Source: Rhyacophila brunnea (Eukaryota > Arthropoda > Insecta > Trichoptera > Rhyacophilidae). From it: 64,000 bases of DNA. Made by a program: the position numbers and the translations under genes. Below the pieces are notes generated by a model that worked only from the letters and a program-made list of their open reading frames with translations, made no database searches and was not told where the DNA came from. The stretch lies in the NCBI GenBank assembly GCA_022495005.1, contig JAGYXB010000110.1, forward strand, positions 1 through 64,000, written 5' to 3'. Shown here one piece after another: positions 44,669 through 54,374 of this stretch; the stretch's first letter is position 1; the number at the start of each line of letters is the position of its first letter.

Positions 44669-45189
44669 AATCATTAAGCCTCATGCATTCGATAGGTAAT
44701 AATATACATAGGTACGACAGCTCGCAATAGCTTGTAGGTAGGTATACCCGCAGGACAGCTGGTGATTTTGTACATACGTCACATTCGTGTCCCTCGATAA
44801 AAATTCATGCTTTGCGTTTCTTATTAGTGTGTGCTGTAAGGAAATAGATTAAACCCGTCCAGTCAATTTGGCTATAAGTCATTTTTTTAGATATTGTGTT
44901 ATTTTTATACCTAGGTACTCACTTACAAAAAGTGTTGAAAAGTGGTGGTACCTAGAGCGAAAGACTAATAATTAGTACCAATATAAATCACACTGCAAAG
45001 AAGAGAAACGACAAAATGACCTTATACGGCCCAGAAAAAACTTTGACGAAAAGATCGCGGCGATGACAGGACAAGTCATTTATTTTATTTTGATATTTCA
45101 TAAAATATAACTAAAAATATTCCAATTTATTGAAAATGGCAGTGTGCCATTGTATTTTTATCATTTCTGCTTTATCAAGTAAGTGTGGT
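44669..45189. other. intergenic, nothing recognised
   Basis: AT-rich with no coherent ORF or repeat noticed. Confidence 0.3.
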
Positions 45190-45420
45190 ATAATATCTTC
45201 CAATCCTGGCAATAGTAGCCACTAATACGAGCGAAGTCTTGCAATACGAGTAAACGCTTTGTCTCACGAGCATCACGTGATCGATAATTCTTCTCTCTCT
45301 CTCTTTCTCTCGCTGCGGGATTTTATGTAATGGTCTCCCTTGCTCGGTCTTAGTCGACGTGACGTGTCACTCGTATTATAGTCGACATCCGTGCAAGCGA
45401 CTGTGTAAAACATTTTTTAT
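45190..45420 (+). mobile_element. Tigger-like subterminal fragment
   Basis: ACGAGCGAAGTCTTGCAATA then CGAGTAAACG...CACGAGCATCACGTGATCGA resembles the 5' subterminal region of TIGD1-type Tigger elements. A CT-microsatellite follows (45288-45312). Confidence 0.4.
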
Positions 45421-45620
45421 TTTATCTTGTGTCAAAGTGTAGTGAATGGCGTTGCCAACTTAGATTTTTTTCTTACCGGATCTGCCTTGCAAAATACGCA
45501 TCTAGCGAATGACATTAAATCTAGCATTTTTAAAACAACACACACATCTGAAAATTTCTCATAAAAACTTTAAGTTTATACTTAGGTACCAATTTCTTTG
45601 AAAATCAACATACTAGACAG

Positions 45621-45870
45621 GGAACTTAAATACCTAACGGGTGTGGAGAAGCAGGCAACTGATCTAGAGTGTGGAAGAATACGGCATAAACTTAAACACG
45701 TGTCAAGAATATGTCATACGTCGAATACTGACAACTACTCTCGGTGTATGCACTGACGCTCATTGAATATTGGTGTATATGAAGGTTTCAACACACATAA
45801 TTGCACGCCAATAATGCGTGGTTCATTTTCGTAGGACACTCACACATTCAAAACCCTGCATCAAAATGTA
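45621..45870. repeat. dispersed repeat shared with 27000-27250
   Basis: Same ordered motifs as 27000-27250; class unknown. Confidence 0.55.
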
Positions 45871-46859
45871 GTGTATTGGGATATAGCCTATTGGAATTAT
45901 ATTTATTAATCTGTTCTGTGCTTGTGTCTTATAATATTTTACCAATAAATTACTTAAACGTAACATTATTACGATAATAATAAGTCATGACTGGATTTCG
46001 TACATGATACATTGCTGGTTGTTTAGTTGCGAAATTGTTTTTCAATATACCTACACTAAAACCTTGGCTTGCGAGTTACTTGATGTGCGAGAGTGTTTTG
46101 CAAGGCGATCATTTTGATAAACACGAGCAAATTTTTGTAGAATAGCACCACCCAAGTAAGGCAGTAACAGTGCGTTATACAACCTCAGACCAATAATACT
46201 AAAAAGGGTTATTATCCAGTTATATGACGCACAGCTAAAACTCACTTATTATTAGAAATGTCATACCACTATCTTCCTTCTTAGTACGGTTACAAAATTT
46301 AAAAATAGCAAAAAAATTGACTAGTAACTAAGTAATATATATTTCAGCAGCATTTTTGCCTTGGACGTTGATCTGACAATAGTATATATCTGCAGTTTTG
46401 GCGAATTCTGGCTTATCGGTTTTTTTTGTACAAAATTTGGTGACGGATCGAAAATATTATTTCTCAACGAAAAAAATCCTAAAGTGCTCAAATTTGACGC
46501 GGAAAATAGTGTCTATCTGCATCAATGACATATTAAATGGACGACTCACTTCATACCCGACGCGCACGAGAAATTGTGCATGAAAGTCATTCATAGATGT
46601 ATAGGTAGATGTCACGTGACCATTGACGTACCCGTTTCCATTATGCGATACAAGCTTCGAGAATTTATAGTAATATAACCTTTATTGTAATGGCGTATTA
46701 GTGTCATGACTCATTGCGTTAGAAACAGATTCTCGGTTACTTACGACTTCTCGGAGATTAGACGCAAGTGAGCCCAGCGAATCACAGGCGACTGACTCCA
46801 ATGGTTCCTGTCATTCAATTGCATTGAATAAACATTCATCAATATCTTAAAATGGCATT

Positions 46860-46961
46860 TTATAAATAATAAATAGTACTAAGACATGCAAAGTGATATC
46901 CCATCTTTCTTGGAGTGTTTAGTAGATTTTTTTTACAATTTTTAACTATGCACATTGGCAT
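46860..46961 (-). pseudogene. THAP-domain N-terminal fragment
   Basis: From ATG at 46961: M-P-M-C-I-V-K-N-C-K-K-N...K-M-G-Y-H-F-A-C and stop. THAP domains begin [MC]-x-C-x-[VA]-x2-C-x-[NK] and reach G-[VY]-x-F-H about 20 residues on. Only the first half is present, without the second C-x2-H pair. Confidence 0.5.
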
Positions 46962-47269
46962 TTTGTAACACAATAATAACGGTGGAGTTGAAACCTGACA
47001 GTCAGAAATTTTGTATGGGCAGACCCAGCGGTGTCGCCAGACCGCTTGCAAGCAGAATGTTCATTTGAGCGTAGGATACCGATATTAAAATATGAATTTC
47101 GCCACCCGGCAGACCCGACACAAAGTGAGTGTCATTTTATTTTCTAGATGCTTCGTCCATATTAATGTCATTGATCTGCATCGACTCATTTATGAGGTGG
47201 AAGAAGTGTCTATCGGCAGTCTTACAGTACATCTTGGATAATGTGATTTAATTTGTTTCTTTCAGGTCA

Positions 47270-47396
47270 TGTTTCCCAATCGAACTGAAAGAATTTTGCA
47301 GTTAGCAATAGAGCAATATAAAAAAAAAGAAGGAAGTTATGAGGTCTGCATTGAAAAAATACCTAATGATAATGTAGCCATTGATATACCGTAGGT
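47270..47396 (+). other. exon-like ORF, unrecognised
   Basis: After acceptor TTTCTTTCAG|GTC the frame reads M-F-P-N-R-T-E-R-I-L-Q-L-A-I-E-Q-Y-K-K-K and stops at TAG (47394-47396). It looks like an N-terminal coding exon of a transposon or gene; no family recognised. Confidence 0.3.
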
Positions 47397-47926
47397 ACGT
47401 CAAACTAACAGGCGTGCACACTCGGGGGTGATCGGATCTGGAACCTCCCAAAAACGAAAAAAATACAAATTATTTATTAAGTAAATGACATGTTATTAGT
47501 TGTTCTTCAGAACCTTATGACTGCGAATCGTGATCCTGATGATTTTACTTTTAAACAGCCTTCTGAACGGGATGGCCCTACCTTCTTCTCTCGGCAAGAC
47601 CCGTGACACTCATAATGTTAATGTTAATGTCATGCTTTAATGTTATTCTGATACGGCATGTTTAAAAGACAAGACAGCGCGGATGACACAAATGGACATT
47701 GACGGATATAATAATAATTATGACTGTTAAGTTATGCGCATTAGTTGCACCTGCAGGCCAGGAGTATATCGCTAGATTCAAAACACGTATCGGGAACGAA
47801 TTACGCTCGCAATCCAAAGTTTTACTGTATTTGGTTCGTGAAAAACACTTCTAAATTCTGGCTTACTTTTTAGAAGTGCTACTTTCTAGTATATGAATAT
47901 CTAGTATTCTTTCCTGCAAATTATTT

Positions 47927-48889
47927 TTGTCAATGGCAGTTGGCAACATTGGTAGTAACTATAGTCCAACAATGCCCCCCATGAAGAGAAAGGTTAAAAC
48001 GGAAGGCGGTAAGAAGAGAAAGATGATTACACTGGAAGTCAAGAAGGAAATAATCAAGAAGCATGAACAAGGTATGCAAGTGGCTGACATCTCTAGGTTT
48101 TATAAAAAGTCTACGTCAACGATTTGCACAATATTAAAGAAGAAAGAAGAAATAATGGGGCTGGATGCAGCAAAAGGAGTCACGAGAGTTTCAAAGCAAC
48201 GACCACGTATTTTGGAAGACGTAGAAAAGTTGCTATTGTTGTGGATAAACGAGAAAGAACTAGGAGGTGATAATGTGACTGAGAACTTGATATGCGAAAA
48301 GGCAAAGGCCTTGTACGCCGACCTTATAAGTAAACTGCCAAGTACGTCTATAGAAAACGAGGAAGGCTTCAAGGCGAGCAGGGGATGGTTTGATAACTTT
48401 AAGAGAAGAAGTGGCATCCGTAGTGTTGTGAGGCACCGAGAAGCTGCGAGCTCGGAAGTTAAGGAGCTGACCACCAACGAACTGATGGATCTGCATCGTG
48501 AGCAACAGCAAGAGGTTTTAGAAGACACCTCGCCTGAGGAGGAGAAGAAAAACACAGAGAAATCCCTCACGTCAAATGAGATTATGGAGATGTGTAAGAT
48601 GTGGGAAACAGTGCAAAAATTTGTAAAATATCACCATCCGAATAAGACTGAAACAGCGCGGGCAATGAATCTGTTTAACCTCTATGCAATATCACATTTC
48701 CGCGAAATCCTTGAAATGAGGCAAAACCAAGTGTCATTGGACAGGTTCCTTGTGAAAGATGATTCCAATGAGTCAGCACTTAGCAGTGTTTCCGTAAGTG
48801 ACAATAAAAGACATCATACACAATGCTTATTAAAAAATTCGAGTACCTACTTTTTTAATAAATTATTAATTCTTTTATTCAACGTATAA
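47927..48889 (+). CDS. Tigger (TIGD1-like) ORF lacking the DDE catalytic domain
   Basis: 320 codons without interruption. Residues ~17-76: CENP-B-type helix-turn-helix (K-R-K-M-I-T-L-E-V-K-K-E-I-I-K-K...V-A-D-I-S-R-F). Residues ~87-177: Tc5/CENP-B second DNA-binding domain (R-G-W-F-D-N-F-K-R-R-S-G-I). Then, instead of the ~250-residue DDE domain, it passes in frame from R-E-A-A-S-S-E-V-K to E-L-T-T-N-E-L-M-D-L and the family C-terminal tail (M-W-E-T-V-Q-K-F-V...F-R-E-I-L...S-L-D-R-F-L-V-K). The last ~25 residues read into non-homologous sequence. It could encode a DNA-binding protein without transposase activity. The start may be the Met at M-P-P-M-K-R-K, which corresponds to usual TIGD starts. 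Confidence 0.7.
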   Translation: MSMAVGNIGSNYSPTMPPMKRKVKTEGGKKRKMITLEVKKEIIKKHEQGMQVADISRFYKKSTSTICTILKKKEEIMGLDAAKGVTRVSKQRPRILEDVEKLLLLWINEKELGGDNVTENLICEKAKALYADLISKLPSTSIENEEGFKASRGWFDNFKRRSGIRSVVRHREAASSEVKELTTNELMDLHREQQQEVLEDTSPEEEKKNTEKSLTSNEIMEMCKMWETVQKFVKYHHPNKTETARAMNLFNLYAISHFREILEMRQNQVSLDRFLVKDDSNESALSSVSVSDNKRHHTQCLLKNSSTYFFNKLLILLFNV

Positions 48890-49207
48890 TTCAGAAGATT
48901 TGAGAATGTAAGATTCTATGACCTTGTACAGATGGCGCGATTTGACACGCGCGAATTTTAGGTACATATTGTGAACTCATTGAACCATCTACATGTAATC
49001 GCCGCGTGTCACTTCTCGCGTGCGTTGAGGTACATGTGACCTCATTGAGCTGTCCACATCCACCCGCGGCGACACACGCGTCATCTGAATATATATATTG
49101 AACTATATAAATATATATATTGAATTAGAGAAATTAATTAATTAAAGAAAAAAATGATTATTATATATATTGAACTATACATTACTATATATTGAAGATT
49201 TTTTTCG
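48890..49207. other. non-coding 3' of Tigger ORF
   Basis: Contains CAGAAGATTTGAGAATGTAA, inverted relative to 49945-49990, and TA-rich low-complexity sequence at 49090-49190. Confidence 0.35.
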
Positions 49208-49427
49208 ACCTAATAGGATCATATGGGCTTCCACAGATTGGAGGTTTGTATTGACAGATTTTTGTTTTTACGAGAAATGGATGTCAGCCACTTGCTCAAC
49301 CTATTACGTCCATACTCTGACTCATACACAAATTGAAAAACAATATGTGCACTTGTCAGACCCAGGATTCGAACCTGGGACCCACGACGCAATAGGTCAA
49401 CGCTTAAGCCCCGCGGCCATCGTTGGT
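49208..49427 (-). repeat. tRNA-derived SINE-A copy (best preserved)
   Basis: On the minus strand: CCAACGATGGCCGCGGGGCT, GTTCGAATCCTGGGTCTGAC, body TTTTTCAATTTGTGTATGAG, tail ...CCAATCTGTGGAAGCCCATA. Confidence 0.75.
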
Positions 49428-49814
49428 GTTATTGTTATTATATTGAACATACTAGGGTACATAATTTGCAAACATATGCACATACTCACTAGAAAAAAAT
49501 TTGAAAGAAAAAAATGACTATACCCGATGCGACTTGAACCTGTAACCGCTGAAGTCGTGCCAGTGTGCTTTATCAATGAAAATAGGGCCATCTACGACTA
49601 ATTTAATAACGATGATTTTAAGTAGTGGCTCTTACATTTTTAAGTGGATATATGCATGAGATGTTTTTAAATTATATTATAGAAACATTATATTTAATTG
49701 AAATATTAAAAACGTTTTTAATAAGTCAATTTTATATAAGTATTTTAGGGGTTTGGGACGAATATTGTTTCCCTTATTTCTTATAGGAAATTTAGCTTTG
49801 ATTTACGAGTGCTT

Positions 49815-49876
49815 TGAATAATTAAAAACACGTTTAAGAAATGAATTATGCTCGTAATCCAAGGTTTTAATTTCTG
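49815..49876 (+). mobile_element. Tigger right terminal inverted repeat
   Basis: AACACGTTTAAGAAATGAAT then TATGCTCGTAATCCAAGGTT and TTAATTTCTG|TA. Same terminus type as 47783-47827. Probably the right end of the copy that carries the ORF at 47927-48889; the matching left end is disrupted. Confidence 0.5.
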
Positions 49877-50136
49877 TAGCATCATACAGTTAGATGATAC
49901 TACTATAGTGTTTTCGAAATTATTTATGTTCAATAATTAGATTACATTCTTAAATCTTGTGAATTATTCGTTCAATAAAAAAATAGTTAATTTAAAATTA
50001 TTAGCAAGTGCAAGTAAATTGCAACAAAAAATCTTGGAGTGATCCGTGATGTCGGTTAGATATTATTAAAGTAATCTTCAGAGAGTATTGAAAGCCATTA
50101 GTAAAAATGTGTCGAAATTAAGTGTATGGCTCCTTT

Positions 50137-50205
50137 AGCATAGTGGTCTATGTGCGTGGGCGCGATACCCAAGAGACGCAGGTTCAATTCCGGTTACGTT
50201 TTTCA
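50137..50205 (+). repeat. tRNA-like sequence, probably SINE head
   Basis: CCTTTAGCATAGTGGTCTAT (box A) and CAGGTTCAATTCCGGTT (box B). The acceptor stem does not pair, so not called a tRNA. Confidence 0.4.
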
Positions 50206-50589
50206 AAAAGATTTTTTCTATTGGTTATAGGTACTTAATATATTTTCTCAGAAGAGTTTTCAAAGTTATGTAAGTATGTTCTATAATATATAACATAGGT
50301 ATGTTACATTCTTAAATCTTGTGAATTATTTGTTGAATATAAAAATAGTTAATAAAAAATATGCTTTATTTGGTTATTTTAAATCACTACTTCAACGTTA
50401 TAATAAATTCATACTGTGAAATACTTACCTATAGCATATTTATGTTAAAATGAGTACCTTCGTAGTTTGATGATTTCACTAAAAAAAGTTTTTTTAATTT
50501 TGGGCGGGGGGGGGAGTAATTTTAGGCTCAGACACCCTGGCTGCACCACCCTTGATGTGGACCTGACTATTTTGTTTTATTTGTTTCAG

Positions 50590-50943
50590 CGTTCAATGGC
50601 TGATGATGCAGACATCAATAATCCGCCATCACCTGTCAGTAGAAAGACTAACAACACATTACAGAATTCAAAAAAATTAAAATCCAAATTTGCACCAAAC
50701 GATGCATTGCTGTTTCAAGCATTTAATACTGTGACGGAAATGTCAAAAATTATAAAAGATAAGGCAAATCCCGAAGAGTCTCCTCATAGTGAAATAGACA
50801 ATTTTGGAAAATTTATAGTGTCCGAATTGCGCGGAATCCAACAAGCGAGCAACGATGGAATATTACGGAAAGCAAAGAGAAATATTCAGCAGGTGTTGCT
50901 GGACACATGGGACGTGGTTGACTCTCATTCGTTACTACCATGA
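50590..50943 (+). pseudogene. last exon of a MADF/BESS-like protein
   Basis: After acceptor TTTGTTTCAG at 50589 the frame encodes a Ser/Lys-rich linker (P-P-S-P-V-S-R-K), then F-G-K-F-I-V-S-E-L-R-G-I-Q...R-K-A-K-R-N-I-Q-Q-V-L-L-D-T, resembling the C-terminal BESS-type motif of MADF-domain proteins. Ends at TGA. Intact as an exon, but no MADF exon was found upstream. MADF/Myb-like ORFs accompany Harbinger transposases, so this may be a transposon remnant. Confidence 0.4.
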
Positions 50944-51121
50944 CCGTCTAAATGCACAAGCATTGCCGCGTCAGTTTAGAAGTTGTTGAACTTTCCTTAC
51001 ATGCACAAATGGACGTTAATTAGATAATAAAACATTGACATATAATAGAGAACAAATAACATGTTCTATAACTAGCATTTTACAAAGTGAACGATTTGTA
51101 CATTTTTAAAAACCAATAGGC

Positions 51122-51675
51122 AGTGACGTCCCTAAACAAAATGCCGCCACATTTTTTTATACAATACTTTATATCATCCTTCCATGACTCCAATATCTAA
51201 GAAATGTTTTGTATGGATACATTACTAACAAGATATAGGTATTCCACTAAATCTAATTTAAATGCCATCTCTGCTTCAATAGACAATATTGCGAATCTAC
51301 AGATTCAGAAAGGTACATTTAAAAATGCTCCTGAGTATTTCCAAAACTCGCGAGTGACTGACAAACATATTTGGATAATTTTTAAATTAGGTATGCACGT
51401 GTCATTACTGTTCACCAAAAACGTGACGTCCAAAGACAACGGAAGTAAACTAGACATCGCAAACCCGACAAAAAAGTCCTGTTAAAACTTTTATAGTATC
51501 TACCTAATTAATATTATTTTTCCAACCAGTGAGCTAAATTTTTTAGTGGGAAGATATTTCAGTTATTACTAAGTTTAGGTAGCTATCTATGTTTACCTAA
51601 TGATTCTCTTTGATTTGCCGCCCTTTGGGTTACTGCCGCCCCCAAGCGACGCTCAATCTGCACGGGACGTCACTG
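51122..51675 (+). mobile_element. CAGTGACGTCC-family MITE
   Basis: CAGTGACGTCCC at 51121 and GGGACGTCACTG ending 51675; CAATAGG(C) duplicated at 51114 and 51676. About 555 bp. The ORF at 51204-51485 is incidental and shared in part with 22900-23160. Confidence 0.75.
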
Positions 51676-53079
51676 CAATAGGCACCATTTATTTATTCAA
51701 AAAGTCGAATAAATTGTAAACTTTATGAAAAAAATGACAATTCCATTTATTTCACCTGTCCATTAGCTAAGGATACCAATGCTCCGTAAAACTTATCACA
51801 AAATATTTGAAATTTTTGCCATAATTTGCTGTCTCTTCACTTCAACTCACTGATTTTAACACGTTGAATGATAATTAAGCATTTATTCTGTGAGAAATAC
51901 TCATTTTTTTACAAGATTTTGGTGTAAGTATGATTTGAAAATTGATGACTGGTTTTGAACTGCCTTTTCTACTGTCTAAACATATTTCTTCTCAGTTATA
52001 TGTGGTCCACTTTAACCAGGGCTCGAAATTGATCGAAACGTCCCGGAGCGCCGTTCCGATTAATAAAATCTCGTAGGAAAATATTTTGACCATCTGAGCT
52101 AGATCGGCCATAAAACAAAAAAAATACTCATAAATTGTGATAACTATGTTAATATTATCGTAAAATCATCGAGCGCTCGGGTTCGTAAAATTTTCCATTT
52201 CGAGTGCTAACTTTAACTCATTTAGTGCTAACACCGCGACTGGCGCGTTTGGAGTACTAGGATACCTTCTCAAAATTCCAGAAAATTTATTACTTTTTAA
52301 CAATTTATTTACAGACCGGTTTTTAATTACTAAATAGTAATTTCATAGTATATCTGTTGTTATATCTACATAATCAAACAGTCACATATCCAGTAGTTTT
52401 TTTTAATAAGATTTCGATTTTATAAGACCTTAACAAAATACAAAGTAAATAAGAGTTTTTATTTTGTATTAGTGCTCCAAGAAATAGTTCTATTTCCACC
52501 GGTCCGCAGGTGTAAAAAGGTTGGTTAAAAATGCTCTACGGGACGGGGGCATCCGTCTGATAACATTTTAAATACCAAGAAAAAAAAAACGTTACACATT
52601 TTTTCCCTTACAGCTTACTGTGACAGCACGTAACGTAATGATAATGTATTCTTAAATAAACTAATAAATAAATAGATATCTTAAATTGAGAAAATCAATT
52701 TTATTTCTAAGTAAAATTACTTATTCAAAACATTGTATATAACACAATATCAAAAACTTAATAATACATAACTGTAAAATAAATTTAAAAAAAGATACAC
52801 CACTAACTTCTAAGCAAGAATATTTTGTAAGCGGTGATTTATTTCAAAATTGATTATTTCGGCTGCAACCAAGTTTTTAGTACATTTTTACTACTTAATA
52901 CAATGGTTTGATTAGTTTTAACATCTGGCTGTATTGATGGGGTCGCACTCAGGCAAGGTACAGGCCTAAGGCAGACTTAGAATACCGTTTCCATTAATTT
53001 ATATTGTCTAATTTTATGCGAAATCATTTAGTGCATCCCTAAATTAATAATTATCATCTGAAACCTAAGCAGACAAATG
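51676..53079. other. intergenic, no gene
   Basis: AT-rich. 52218-52245 repeats TTTAGTGCTAACACCGCGACTGGC of 12309-12332; 52050-52070 repeats GAGCGCCGTTCCG. Confidence 0.4.
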
Positions 53080-53490
53080 CAACATAAATCTTGAAATATA
53101 TATTAGGTGTATACATAAGATCAATGACATTATTAATGGACAACGCACTCAATACAGTAGCTAGCAAGTAAATTCGTGCATAGCGGCATTCGCAGATGTA
53201 TAGTAGACGTCACGCAATTTCCATTATGCGATATCACGCATCGGGAATTTATAGCAATATCACCTCTATTGTAATGGCGTTAGAAGTGTTTCTAGTGTCA
53301 ATATTCATTTGAGCGAACCCGTCGAACTGGACCATTCGGCAAACCCGACAAAAAGCATTGGGAATTTATAGCAATATCACCTTTATTGTAATGGCGTTAG
53401 AACAGATTATGCCATTCGGCAGACTCGACAAAAAAGTAAGTGTCATTTTTTTTCTAGGTGCTTCGTCCATATTATTGTCATTGCATAAGA
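53080..53490. repeat. repeat shared with 46500-47190, with internal duplication
   Basis: ATCAATGACATTATTAATGG, TTCCATTATGCGATA, GGGAATTTATAGCAATATCACC and GGTGCTTCGTCCATATTA match 46510-47170. GGGAATTTATAGCAATATCA plus CCTTTATTGTAATGGCGTTA and CATTCGGCARACYCGACAAAA each occur twice about 115 bp apart. Confidence 0.6.
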
Positions 53491-53824
53491 TAATCTACTG
53501 ACGATTAGAGCAGTTTTACGAAACTTACTCTGACGCACTGACAAATATGAAGGCCCTCCTGTGATTTCTTAAAACAAAGATGTCGGTAATTTCTAACGAA
53601 GTGACCCAGACGCTTCATGGAAAATCGCCACTTCTTCCAAACGTTGTAATGATCGTATTCTCTCCTTCATCTGCCGCCCTAGAGCAACATATGATCTGTC
53701 TACCCCCACGGGACATCACTTATCTAACTACCCACAAGGTTAGTCACTGTACATAAATCCAGGGCCACACAAGCCTCCTGGCAACATCTTCAATCAATCC
53801 AGTAAAGGAACAGAAAACTATGGA

Positions 53825-54062
53825 AATGTCTCTCCTTAAACATCCTATAAAGAATTAATTTTTAAATGTTTTTTTTAGAAATGTCACATAACTCTCTCTT
53901 CGGCCTATGATGCCACTATGAATTATTTTATAATTTCCTTTAAGCGGAGCAATTTGTATTCACAAAACTGATTCTATACAAGAATTACAAATAAAAATAA
54001 TTCTTCAATGTTTTTTCGGAGTATGAACCATTAGTACGTCTTGGTTAAGTCATTTGTAACCT
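53825..54062 (-). pseudogene. fossil zinc fingers downstream of gene D
   Basis: Minus-strand reading, with frame changes, shows ATGGTTCATACTCCGAAAAA (M-V-H-T-P-K-K), then I-C-N-S-C and AAAATAATTCATAGTGGC (K-I-I-H-S-G), then TTAAGGAGAGACATTTCCAT (L-[KR]-R-x-F-H-like). These are the pieces and spacing of two or more family fingers with stops and indels. They lie on the far side of a LINE tail from gene D. Confidence 0.6.
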
Positions 54063-54084
54063 TAAAAATAAATTAAATAATAAT

Positions 54085-54372
54085 CGGTGATTGAAGTTAT
54101 CACGAAGAGACGATTTACGTGGCTGGGACATGTATTCCGGATGCCGCCAAAGAGTGCGGCACTTCGTACCCTTGTGGCACAGCTTCAAGGGTTCCGTCGC
54201 CGTGGCCGGCCCTCCCTCACCCTGCAGCGATGCTACAAAAGCGACCTACGTCCTGCAGGTCTTACATGGCGGGAGGCGAAGGAGTTGGCGATGGACCGAG
54301 GGAAGTGGCGCCAACTTGTACTTGCCCTATGCCCCAATATTGGGACGTGACAGGGTGAAAGAAGAAGAAGAA
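54085..54372 (+). mobile_element. LINE 3' tail inserted in gene D array
   Basis: Encodes R-R-F-T-W-L-G-H-V-F-R-M...R-R-R-G-R-P-S-L...D-R-G-K-W-R-Q-L-V-L-A-L-C and stop, the C-terminal region of a non-LTR retrotransposon (W-L/A-G-H-V-x-R-M...R-G-R-P). Ends in a GAAGAAGAAGAA tail that touches the gene D stop codon. Clearly richer in GC than the flanks. Confidence 0.75.
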
Positions 54373-54374
54373 CA

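Larger units (their letters stand above)
46054..47827. mobile_element. non-autonomous Tigger-type element, 1774 bp
   Basis: Left end CACTAAAACCTTGGCTTGCG then AGTTACTTG; right end reversed CAGTAAAACTTTGGATTGCG then AGCGTAATTCG. TA on both sides (46052-46053, 47828-47829). These are TIGD1-type Tigger termini. The interior has no pogo transposase; instead it holds a THAP-like fragment (46860-46961) and a sequence at 46500-47190 shared with 53080-53490. Confidence 0.6.

Noticed and set aside
48100..48570. 156-codon minus-strand ORF
   Set aside because: Antisense of the Tigger ORF, which has recognisable domains on the plus strand.
50137..50205. tRNA gene candidates here, at 11306-11375 and at 62128-62200
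   Set aside because: Box A and B are present but the acceptor stems do not pair, so they are SINE heads or tRNA-derived remnants.
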